DNA of 6,468 nucleotides, from positions 1 to 6,468 of the forward strand of contig JALTUB010000135.1 of assembly GCA_027047745.1 (NCBI GenBank), in the 5' to 3' direction. Shown here in pieces: positions 1-6,400 of the stretch. Source of the DNA: Sulfurimonas sp. Its GTDB lineage: Bacteria; Campylobacterota; Campylobacteria; Campylobacterales; Sulfurimonadaceae. The position numbers and the translations under genes were made by a program. The notes below the pieces were generated by a model. The model saw only the letters and a program-made list of their open reading frames with translations, made no database searches and was not told the DNA's origin. Within the stretch, counting starts at the first letter, position 1. Every line of letters starts with the position of its first letter.

Positions 1-347
1 GTTTTATTTTCAAAATCAGAAGATAATTTTAGTGAAAGTTCATTATACTTCTCTTTTGCTTCGTTTAACTCTTTTAAACCTGCTTCAACAGCTTGTTTTA
101 CACTATCCCCATCGTTAAAGTGAGGAGATTGGTCAAGCATTTTTATTTCTAAATCACGCTGAGTAACTCTATGCCCTCCATCATGCTCTATTGACCCATT
201 GACTATCTTCATAAGTGTAGATTTACCACTACCATTTTTACCAATGATAACAATCCTCTCACCCTCATCAACATGAAAGTCAACTTCAGTAAGAATTTTT
301 TGTGCAGAATAATGCTTAGAGATTTTTTGTAGGTCTATTAATGCCAT
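1..347 (-). CDS. ABC-F family ATPase, Uup-like (partial, N-terminal ~115 aa)
   Basis: This is the N-terminal part of a soluble ATP-binding cassette protein; the rest lies beyond the left edge of the window. The reverse strand from ATG at 347-345 stays open for 115 codons to base 1. It encodes a Walker A P-loop, GKNGSGKST, at residues 36-44, preceded by the usual strand ending in IVIIG, and a Q-loop-like MLDQSP around residues 70-75. After that comes a charged, helical segment (residues about 85-115), as found between the Q-loop and signature motif in ABC-F proteins. The opening MALIDLQKISKHYS and lack of membrane segments fit the Uup branch of ABC-F. Family members act on ribosomes or nucleic acids rather than in transport; the precise role here is not visible. 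The start lies 15 nt after the stop of the REC/HPt gene, so co-transcription is likely. The Shine-Dalgarno is weak (AAAGA-like). ABC assignment is firm; the ABC-F/Uup subtype is likely, because the signature motif and second cassette cannot be seen. Confidence 0.85.
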   Translation of the reverse strand, partial: MALIDLQKISKHYSAQKILTEVDFHVDEGERIVIIGKNGSGKSTLMKIVNGSIEHDGGHRVTQRDLEIKMLDQSPHFNDGDSVKQAVEAGLKELNEAKEKYNELSLKLSSDFENK

Positions 348-362
348 AAGTAATCTTTTATT

Positions 363-1463
363 TTAGTGATTTTTAAGATAATTTTTTATGTCTGAAATTA
401 AATTATCAAGCTGTTTTTTGTAGAGTGTAATGAGTTCTGAATACTCTTCTTTGTTTTTATTTAAGATGGCAGTTTTGATAGATGAAGCAGTTTGATTTAA
501 AGGTTTAGCACCTATATTTGCACTAACACCTATGATGTCGAGTAATAGCTTATCAGCTTCTTTAAAACTTTCAGTATGTAGGAAACCACTTAGCTCATGT
601 GCAGAATTTTGATACATACTAAGAAACTCATTAAGTATCTCACCATAAAAATCTCTATCACCACCACATATTTCTAGTCCTGCAGTTGTATCAAAGGGTT
701 CTGTTATTGAAGTATCATTAACGGCAGAAGATTTACCACTATACGCATATAAAATATCATAAAATTTATCTATCTTTAATGGCTTTTCAAGATGCTCACT
801 CATACCTGCTTCTTTCATCTTTTTTATATCATCTGTAGCTATATCACCACTTAGGGCTACTACCAAGATTTTGTCATATTTTGGATTTTGTCTTATTGTT
901 CTAGTTGCTTCAAAGCCATCTACTTTTGGCATATGTGCATCCATCAATATCATCAAAAAGTTTATATCTTCTTCTAAAATATTCAAAGCTTCTTGCCCAT
1001 CATTTGCTATTACTATTTCTATCCCACTATCTGCAAGTAAGCCTTTCATTACTTTTTGGTTTATGATATTGTCTTCAGCTATAAGTATTCTCTGTCCTGA
1101 AAACTCTTTAAAATCGTCTTTTGTTATTTTTCCATGTGGAGGTACACTTCTTCTTTCTATAAAATGGCTAGTTGTAGAATACTCAGTAGTCTCTTCTTCT
1201 ACTTCTTGTCCTGGCTCTGTTTCTACCAAAAATTCTTCAGTTTCTCTTTGCTTTTTTAATTTTTCTTTCACTTCATTATGTATCACATCATGAAAAGCAC
1301 CATTGTTATCATCATATTCATCTGGTATTAATATTGAAACTTTTTTTAATGTTTTTTTCTTTTTAGTTTCTGATGCGTTTTTAAATTTTATAATTTCATA
1401 TATTGCAAATAATATTATGATGGCAACAAAGGCAATAATCTCACTACTATACTCTTCAAACAT
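363..1463 (-). CDS. membrane-anchored response regulator with REC domain and degenerate HPt-like domain
   Basis: The 366-aa product appears to be a signalling protein without a kinase or DNA-binding output domain. Residues about 8-26 form one hydrophobic segment followed by a basic stretch, which predicts an N-terminal membrane anchor with the rest in the cytoplasm. A charged linker (27-120) leads to a REC domain at about 123-242. The REC domain has the full catalytic set: acid pair E130/D131, phospho-acceptor D175 in LMDAHMPKVDG, S205 in VALSGD, and K227 in LEKPLK. Residues about 257-364 resemble an HPt four-helix bundle (GGDRDFYGEILNEF, then IIGVSANIGAKPL). The histidine of the usual AHTLKG motif is replaced by L308 (LLLDIIG), so this domain probably cannot carry phosphate. 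Inference: the protein receives phosphate on D175 and uses the HPt-like fold for binding. The ATG start is supported by AGGA at 1474-1471, 7 nt upstream. It is the first gene of the leftward block, ahead of the ABC-F gene. The cognate kinase is not in the window. Confidence 0.88.
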   Translation of the reverse strand: MFEEYSSEIIAFVAIIILFAIYEIIKFKNASETKKKKTLKKVSILIPDEYDDNNGAFHDVIHNEVKEKLKKQRETEEFLVETEPGQEVEEETTEYSTTSHFIERRSVPPHGKITKDDFKEFSGQRILIAEDNIINQKVMKGLLADSGIEIVIANDGQEALNILEEDINFLMILMDAHMPKVDGFEATRTIRQNPKYDKILVVALSGDIATDDIKKMKEAGMSEHLEKPLKIDKFYDILYAYSGKSSAVNDTSITEPFDTTAGLEICGGDRDFYGEILNEFLSMYQNSAHELSGFLHTESFKEADKLLLDIIGVSANIGAKPLNQTASSIKTAILNKNKEEYSELITLYKKQLDNLISDIKNYLKNH

Positions 1464-1506
1464 ATATCAATCCTAAAATTTTTCCTTATGATACCAATAA
1501 GATAAT

Positions 1507-1524
1507 TAAATTTTACAAAATTTA
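1507..1524. repeat. AT-only inverted repeat in the divergent promoter gap
   Basis: Two perfect 8-nt arms (TAAATTTT at 1507-1514 and AAAATTTA at 1517-1524) flank the 2-nt centre AC. The repeat ends 2 nt before the -10 box of the rsmH promoter, so it would cover the spacer and could be an operator for either divergent gene block. Such palindromes arise easily in AT-rich DNA, so function is uncertain. Confidence 0.35.
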
Positions 1525-1526
1525 TG

Positions 1527-1532
1527 TATAAT
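1527..1532 (+). promoter_or_regulatory. -10 box (TATAAT) of the rsmH-ftsL-RND-globin transcript
   Basis: A perfect TATAAT is preceded directly by TG and followed by TT; no good TTGACA box is seen upstream, which is common for sigma-70 promoters in Campylobacterota. Transcription would start near 1539, leaving a leader of about 24 nt before the GTG start of rsmH. The upstream in-frame ATG at 1524 sits just ahead of this box and would not be in the mRNA. Confidence 0.7.
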
Positions 1533-1550
1533 TCCTTTAAATTTAACTAT

Positions 1551-1556
1551 AGAAGG
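1551..1556 (+). promoter_or_regulatory. ribosome binding site deciding the rsmH GTG start
   Basis: AGAAGG lies 6 nt before GTG at 1563. This is the only good Shine-Dalgarno near the beginning of the frame, and the protein reads VQETPHIPVL from there, matching the usual short RsmH N-terminus before the conserved HxPVL motif. The alternative ATG at 1524 has no comparable site and precedes the predicted transcription start. Confidence 0.75.
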
Positions 1557-1562
1557 TTCTTT

Positions 1563-2489
1563 GTGCAAGAAACACCCCATATTCCTGTTTTATATCGTGA
1601 AGTGATTGAGGCATTTAAAGATATTGATAGTGGGATTGTCATTGATTGTACTATGGGATATGGTGGACATACTTCTATGATTCTTGAAGCCAATAAAGAG
1701 ATTAAAGTTATTGGGATTGACCAAGATCAAACTGCTATTGATTTTTCAACTAAAAGATTGGAAAAATATGGAGATAGGATAAGCATAAAAAAGGGACGCT
1801 TTTCTGTTGTCATGAAAGAGATACTTAAAGAGATAAATGCAGATGATATTAAAGGTGTTTTAGCAGATATAGGTGTCTCTTCTTTGCAACTTGACCAAAA
1901 GGATAGAGGTTTTTCATACGAGAGTGAAAATCTCGATATGAGAATGGATAGAGATGCTCCTTTAATTGCTTCAAAAGTTGTAAATGAATACTCTTTAAAA
2001 AAGTTAGAACAGATACTTTTAGAGTATGGTGAACTGAGAAATTATAAAAAGATTGCTTCTGAGATAGTAAAAAATCGACCTTTTTCCTCTGCCAAAGAGT
2101 TAAGTGATAAACTTAAAAATGATATGCCTAGAGGTAAAAAAATTCATCCAGCTACACTTTTAATGCAGGCAATACGCATAGAAGTAAATGATGAACTAGG
2201 CGAACTTAAAAGATTACTTCAAGAGATTGAAGATTCTAGGTTGCCTAAGGCAAAAATTGCTATCATCTCTTTTCATTCTCTTGAAGACCGTATAGTAAAA
2301 AAAGCTTTTTCAAAATGGAGTAAATCTTGTATTTGCCCAACAGAAGCGATGAGATGTACATGTGGGAACAATCACAACTTAGGAAAAATAGTTACAAAAA
2401 AGCCTATAATGGCTAAAAAAGATGAACTTAAAGAGAACGCAAGAAGTAGAAGTGCCAAGATGAGACTGTTTCAGATGTATACCCCATGA
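1563..2489 (+). CDS. rsmH: 16S rRNA (cytosine(1402)-N(4))-methyltransferase RsmH
   Basis: RsmH (MraW) uses S-adenosylmethionine to methylate N4 of C1402 in the 16S rRNA, tuning the ribosomal P-site. From the GTG start the protein is 308 aa, a normal family length. Visible motifs in order are: HIPVL at residues 6-10; the SAM-binding loop DCTMGYGGHT at 28-37; acidic strand end GIDQD at 51-55; ADIGVSSLQLDQ at 101-112; DRGFSY then LDMRMD ending at 129; HPAT at 195-198 followed by QAIRIEVN at 202-209; and the strongly conserved SFHSLEDR at 236-243. A Cys cluster, C256, C258, C265, C267, and the C-terminal ARSRSAKMR complete the pattern. The GTG start is preferred over an in-frame ATG at 1524 because of the Shine-Dalgarno at 1551-1556 and the promoter position. 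Its stop overlaps the next gene by 4 nt (ATGA), so the two are probably translationally coupled. First gene of the rightward operon. Confidence 0.97.
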   Translation: MQETPHIPVLYREVIEAFKDIDSGIVIDCTMGYGGHTSMILEANKEIKVIGIDQDQTAIDFSTKRLEKYGDRISIKKGRFSVVMKEILKEINADDIKGVLADIGVSSLQLDQKDRGFSYESENLDMRMDRDAPLIASKVVNEYSLKKLEQILLEYGELRNYKKIASEIVKNRPFSSAKELSDKLKNDMPRGKKIHPATLLMQAIRIEVNDELGELKRLLQEIEDSRLPKAKIAIISFHSLEDRIVKKAFSKWSKSCICPTEAMRCTCGNNHNLGKIVTKKPIMAKKDELKENARSRSAKMRLFQMYTP

Positions 2490-2764
2490 GTGATAAAAAT
2501 GAGCTACTAGATGAACTAGAGACAGTTATATCACCTAAGAAAAAGTTAGATTTTGGATACTACTCTTTTATCATGGGAACTCTAATCTTCGCTTTAATGT
2601 TTGCATTTCCTAAAATTTACATTCAACAGCAAATTTACTTTAAAAGTAGAGAGATTTATAAACTAAAAGTTGAGTATGATACGCTTAAAGAAGAAAATAA
2701 GATTATAAGTGCTTCTGTAGAATCAATAAAGTTTAAAAACCAAATATTAGATACACTTTTTTAG
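2486..2764 (+). CDS. FtsL-like bitopic membrane protein with coiled coil
   Basis: The 92-aa product has a short, charged cytoplasmic N-terminus (1-22), one hydrophobic membrane segment at about 24-46 (YYSFIMGTLIFALMFAFPKIY), and a periplasmic segment (47-88) rich in heptad-like leucine/isoleucine and charged residues, consistent with a coiled coil. This size and topology, directly after rsmH, is that of FtsL, which in other bacteria joins FtsB and FtsQ to activate septal wall synthesis by FtsW/FtsI. FtsL sequences diverge widely, so the assignment rests on topology and position rather than on motifs; a DivIC/FtsB-type protein is the main alternative. Translation probably depends on coupling, since the ATG overlaps the rsmH stop (ATGA) and no clear Shine-Dalgarno precedes it. 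The RND permease gene follows after 11 nt. ftsI, the usual next gene, is absent here. Confidence 0.75.
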   Translation: MSDKNELLDELETVISPKKKLDFGYYSFIMGTLIFALMFAFPKIYIQQQIYFKSREIYKLKVEYDTLKEENKIISASVESIKFKNQILDTLF

Positions 2765-2775
2765 GATAATTATTA

Positions 2776-5700
2776 ATGATTAGAAAGTTTATAGAGTTTT
2801 CAATAAATAAACCACTGCTAAACCATATTTTACTTGTGTTTATCATGATGCTTTCTATTTTTGCTTACATCAACATACCAAAAGAGATATTTCCACCCAT
2901 GAACTTGGATAGAATTTCAATCATAGGTGGATATGCTGGTACTTCTGCTGATGTACTTGATAAGATGGTTGTAAAAACTATTGAAGATGACTTAGAAAAT
3001 ATCGATGAGCTAGAAGAGATAAAAACAAATATTAAAAATGGTTCTTTCAATATATATGCAGATATTAAATCAGGTTCAGACAATATTAGCGTCTTAAATG
3101 ATGTAAAAGATGCTATCGCAAATGTAAAAAAAGACCTTCCTTCTGATATGGCAGAACCTATCGCAAAGATAAGAGTGCATACTTTTCCTTTGGTTCTAAT
3201 AGCCCTTTCTGGCGATGTTAGTAAAGCTGAACTTCTAAATAAAGCAGATGAGCTTAAAAGTAAGCTTGCACAATTTAAAGACTTGGGCGAAATAACTGTT
3301 CGGGGTGATGCTGATGAAGAGTTAGAAGTTACGCTAAACAACGAAAAGATAAAGGCGTATGGATTAAATCCTGCACTTGTTATCTCTGCTATTAGAAATA
3401 TAAGTTCTATCTTTCCCATAGGTACAATAAAACAAAAATCGCATCATCTATATATCTCTACTTATAACGGAGAAAAAAACAAAAAAGATATAGAAAATAC
3501 TATTATAGGTGTGGGTGGTTTAAAACTGCGAATAGGTGACATAGCAGATGTCTCATTTAAGCTAGGTGATGAAGCAGAACTATCTCACTATAATGGTGTT
3601 AGAAATGTATCTATAAATGTTGCAAAAAGTAAAGATGGAAATGCGATAGAGTTAGTCAAAAAGATACGAAAACTCTTAAAAAAACAAGAAAAGATACATC
3701 CTAAACTGAAATATAACATCTACACAGATACTTCTATATGGATTAAAAACCGTTTAAATGTAGTTTTTTCAAATATTGTTTTTGGTCTTATGCTTGTCTT
3801 TTTGGCTATGCTTGTTTTTATAAATAAGGGTATAGCTTTTGTTGTTGCTCTTGGCATACCAGTTAGTTTTATGATAGGTCTCATAGCTACTGAGATACTT
3901 GGTAACAGTCTAAATATGCTTTCACTTTTGGGGGCTTTAATAGCTCTTGGAATGCTGGTTGATGAGGCTATAGTTGTTGCAGAAAATATTTACAGACACT
4001 TAGAAGAAGGTATGGAGCGACGGGAGGCTGTTGTTGTTGGTGCTGTAGAGATGTTTCCTGCTGTCGTAGCATCTACTTTAACAACTATCTTTGCTTTTTT
4101 ACCTATGCTACTTATGACAGGAAATATGGGAATGTTTATCAGAATAATTCCTATCATGATAACTGTTTTACTTCTATCTTCTTTGTTTGAAGCATTTTAC
4201 TTTTTACCTCTACATGCACATGATTTCTTGAAAGTTTCACAAGAGGGGAGTTTTACAAAAAGAGTATGGAGTACAATGCATGACAAATACAATAAAGTTC
4301 TGCATTTTGTTTTTAGAAGAAAATATACATCCCTTATAGTTATCGTAGTGAGTATCATATCTCTGACTTTTGTTATGGTTAAAAACTCTAAGTTTCAACT
4401 ATTTCCAGATTTTGATAATACTCAAATATATGTTTATGGAAAAGTAAATATTAATAATGATTTAAGAGATACAGAAAAAATTGTTACAAAGTTAGAAAAA
4501 AAGATACTAAAAAATGTAGATAAAAAAGATGTGTCCTCTATAACATCCGTTATAGGTTTTAAAATGGATGCAAAAAACAGAGCAGAACTTGGTGAAAATA
4601 TGTTTCACATTTTTATAGATTTGCATGAGAGAGCGCCTGTAAATTTCTTTGATAAGTATATCAGCCCTTATCTATCTATAGAGTATGACCCAAATGTTCA
4701 AATCAGAACTAGAGATGCAAAAGATATAGCTAAAAGTATAAAAAAACTTCTAAAACCTGAAAAAACTTTAAAAGAAAATGGTAAGTTAGTGTATGAAGAG
4801 TTGGTTACAAAAGTGCCTGGAGCTGGAGTTATAGCAAATGATATTGAGATTAGTTTAAGTCCAAAAGGCAATCAAAACATACTAACTGCTCTAAAAATAT
4901 TAAAAGATAAACTAGCTTCTATAGATGGAGTTTTTAATATCTCTGATGATGCAGATATAGGAGAAAAAGAGTTAAAACTAAGAGTAAACCAATATGGACA
5001 AGAGTTAGGATTTAATGAAGAGACAGTCTCTAATGAACTAAGAGCGTATTATCTAAAAGGTGAATATGGAAAACTTTTTAACTCTAGTGGTCTTATTAGA
5101 ATCAAGCTTCAAAGTAAGGTAAATAAAGATATAAACTCTTTAAATAGCATTCAGATAAAAGTACCTTCAGAAAATAAGTTTGTATCTTTAAAAGATATTT
5201 GTGACTTTGTATATGTTCAGAGTTTTGTCACTCTTAAAAAAGAGGATGGAGTACGCATAAGAAGTGTATATGCAGCTTTAGATAAAACAAAAATAACATC
5301 TTCAGAAGTCATGAAGATTATCAAACCAACTTTAGAGTCTTTAAGAAAAAATGGCTACAAAATCGAGATAAAAGGTGAAGAGAAAGAGAACAATAAAAAC
5401 CAACGAGAGATGATGCAGTCTGCTTTAATCGCACTGTTTTTAATCTTTATAACATTGGTCTGGCTCTTTGATTCTATCAAAAAATCTTTAATAGTTATCA
5501 GTACAATCCCTCTTGTGTTACTTGGTGTTTATGTTGGACATTGGTTGATGAACTTAAATATCACAATGCCAGGACTCATAGGTGTCGTAGGTCTTGCTGG
5601 TGTTGTTGTTAATGATGGCTTGATTATGGTTGATTTTATCAAAAATTCTAAAGATACAGAAGAGCTGATGAGAAATGCTAAAACACGACTTAGACCTATC

Positions 5701-5892
5701 TTGCTTACCTCTTTAACAACTGTTTTAGGTTTGATTACTCTGATATTTTTTGCATCAGGACAAGCAAAGATACTTCAACCAATGGCAGTCTCTTTAGGCT
5801 TTGGAATAGCATGGGCTACAGTGTTAAATCTTATATATGTACCACTACTTTACTCAGTTATTTATAAGATTAAAGCACCAAAACAAATTTAA
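2776..5892 (+). CDS. RND-superfamily efflux permease (AcrB-like fold)
   Basis: This is an inner-membrane transporter of the AcrB/MMPL superfamily, likely driven by an ion gradient; substrate unknown. The 1038 aa match full-length family members and show the duplicated plan: TM1 at about 13-32, a large periplasmic loop (33-328), TM2-6 at about 329-478, TM7 at about 517-536, a second periplasmic loop (537-880), and TM8-12 at about 882-1030. Recognisable signatures are IPKEIFPPMN near 34-43, TM4 GALIALGMLVDEAIVVAEN (386-404), and the TM10 equivalent GLAGVVVNDGLIMVDF (939-954) followed by RLRPILLTSLTT. In TM4 the AcrB Asp-Asp pair is D396-E397, and where AcrB has its essential TM10 lysine this protein has N946, next to D947. 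The proton relay is therefore not of the AcrB type. No membrane fusion protein or TolC-like gene is adjacent, so it may work alone or with distant partners. AGGA at 2763-2766, overlapping the upstream stop codon, serves as Shine-Dalgarno. Third gene of the rsmH operon. Confidence 0.9.
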   Translation: MIRKFIEFSINKPLLNHILLVFIMMLSIFAYINIPKEIFPPMNLDRISIIGGYAGTSADVLDKMVVKTIEDDLENIDELEEIKTNIKNGSFNIYADIKSGSDNISVLNDVKDAIANVKKDLPSDMAEPIAKIRVHTFPLVLIALSGDVSKAELLNKADELKSKLAQFKDLGEITVRGDADEELEVTLNNEKIKAYGLNPALVISAIRNISSIFPIGTIKQKSHHLYISTYNGEKNKKDIENTIIGVGGLKLRIGDIADVSFKLGDEAELSHYNGVRNVSINVAKSKDGNAIELVKKIRKLLKKQEKIHPKLKYNIYTDTSIWIKNRLNVVFSNIVFGLMLVFLAMLVFINKGIAFVVALGIPVSFMIGLIATEILGNSLNMLSLLGALIALGMLVDEAIVVAENIYRHLEEGMERREAVVVGAVEMFPAVVASTLTTIFAFLPMLLMTGNMGMFIRIIPIMITVLLLSSLFEAFYFLPLHAHDFLKVSQEGSFTKRVWSTMHDKYNKVLHFVFRRKYTSLIVIVVSIISLTFVMVKNSKFQLFPDFDNTQIYVYGKVNINNDLRDTEKIVTKLEKKILKNVDKKDVSSITSVIGFKMDAKNRAELGENMFHIFIDLHERAPVNFFDKYISPYLSIEYDPNVQIRTRDAKDIAKSIKKLLKPEKTLKENGKLVYEELVTKVPGAGVIANDIEISLSPKGNQNILTALKILKDKLASIDGVFNISDDADIGEKELKLRVNQYGQELGFNEETVSNELRAYYLKGEYGKLFNSSGLIRIKLQSKVNKDINSLNSIQIKVPSENKFVSLKDICDFVYVQSFVTLKKEDGVRIRSVYAALDKTKITSSEVMKIIKPTLESLRKNGYKIEIKGEEKENNKNQREMMQSALIALFLIFITLVWLFDSIKKSLIVISTIPLVLLGVYVGHWLMNLNITMPGLIGVVGLAGVVVNDGLIMVDFIKNSKDTEELMRNAKTRLRPILLTSLTTVLGLITLIFFASGQAKILQPMAVSLGFGIAWATVLNLIYVPLLYSVIYKIKAPKQI

Positions 5893-5893
5893 C

Positions 5894-5900
5894 AAAGGAA
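5894..5900 (+). promoter_or_regulatory. ribosome binding site of the truncated hemoglobin gene
   Basis: AAAGGAA lies 8 nt before ATG at 5909. It fixes the start there; the frame is open further upstream to 5837, but that stretch overlaps the end of the RND gene and lacks a comparable site. Confidence 0.75.
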
Positions 5901-5908
5901 AAATAAAT

Positions 5909-6349
5909 ATGAATTTAGAAATATCACAAGCACAGTTTGGAGTAAGACCTCCAGTTACAAAACCAATACCAGAGTTTTTGTTAGAGATAGGAGAGGAAGG
6001 ACTTAGAGAACTTATCTCAAAACATTATGACTCCATAAGAACGAGTTCAATTTATAATATATTTCCACAAGATGATGCAGAATTTGCACAAGCAAAAGTA
6101 AACTCAGCAGATTTTTTTATACAGATTTGTGGAGGACCTAAATATTTTAACACAAACAGAGGTGCACCTCAAATGGTAGGACGCCATGCTCCTTTTAGAA
6201 TCACACCACAAGCAAGACAAACATGGCTAGAGCTTTATAAACCACTCATCAAGGAGTTAAAAGAAAACGGTATAACCGAAACATCTTTATACTCTTTTTG
6301 GGGATATTTAAATATTTTCTCAATTTGGATGATAAATACTCAAGCATAA
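5909..6349 (+). CDS. group II truncated hemoglobin (TrHbO-like)
   Basis: The 146-aa product is a small heme protein of the 2-on-2 globin family. The block GGPKYFNTNRGAPQM followed by GRHAPFRI (residues 75-98) and ARQTWL (102-107) matches group II proteins such as mycobacterial GlbO. H93 is the proximal F8 heme ligand, W106 is the group II Trp at G8, Y40 in KHYDSI is the B10 tyrosine, and F52 in NIFP occupies CD1. The first 20 or so residues, rich in proline (RPPVTKPIP), extend beyond the minimal globin fold. Group II globins bind oxygen tightly and are linked to oxygen or NO handling and peroxide chemistry; which applies here is not shown. No signal peptide is seen, so it is cytoplasmic. The start is set by AAAGGAA at 5894-5900. 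It begins 16 nt after the RND stop, so it is likely the last gene of that operon. Campylobacter Ctb is a group III globin and is not the closest match. Confidence 0.92.
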   Translation: MNLEISQAQFGVRPPVTKPIPEFLLEIGEEGLRELISKHYDSIRTSSIYNIFPQDDAEFAQAKVNSADFFIQICGGPKYFNTNRGAPQMVGRHAPFRITPQARQTWLELYKPLIKELKENGITETSLYSFWGYLNIFSIWMINTQA

Positions 6350-6373
6350 AGGAAGTTCTAAGCTCTAGCTCTG

Positions 6374-6379
6374 TATAAT
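6374..6379 (+). promoter_or_regulatory. -10 box (TATAAT) of the tRNA gene
   Basis: A perfect TATAAT, preceded directly by TG and followed by T, ends 21 nt before the mature tRNA 5' end. The same nine bases, TGTATAATT, occur at the rsmH promoter. No strong -35 box is visible. The position allows a short 5' leader to be removed by RNase P. Confidence 0.65.
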
Positions 6380-6400
6380 TTCGACCTACAAAGAAACAGT

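Noticed and set aside
871..1293. Plus-strand open frame of 140 codons
   Set aside because: It lies fully antisense to the REC/HPt gene, whose protein is clearly conserved. Its product is Ser/Phe/Ile-rich in the way typical of reversed AT-rich coding sequence and shows no family motif.
1488..1493. Possible minus-strand -10 box (TATCAT) for the REC/HPt gene
   Set aside because: A promoter must exist in the 1464-1562 gap or nearby, but this hexamer is a poor match, no -35 supports it, and several similar AT-rich hexamers occur there, so I cannot pick one.
2865..3419. Minus-strand open frame of 184 codons
   Set aside because: It is antisense to the first periplasmic loop of the RND permease. 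The serine-rich, low-complexity product is what a reverse-strand shadow gives, and no Shine-Dalgarno or motif supports it.
2763..5892. RND gene as part of a multidrug MFP-RND-OMF efflux operon
   Set aside because: Neither neighbour is a membrane fusion or outer membrane channel protein: upstream is the FtsL-like protein and downstream is a globin. A drug-efflux label would be unsupported.
5837..5908. Upstream extension of the globin frame by 24 codons
   Set aside because: It overlaps the RND C-terminus in another frame, lacks a ribosome binding site, and adds residues not needed for the globin fold. ATG at 5909 has AAAGGAA at the right distance.
6350..6373. Possible terminator between the globin gene and the tRNA (AGCTCTAGCT region)
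   Set aside because: The short repeat is imperfect, has no stable GC-rich stem and is not followed by a T run. It does not qualify as an intrinsic terminator.
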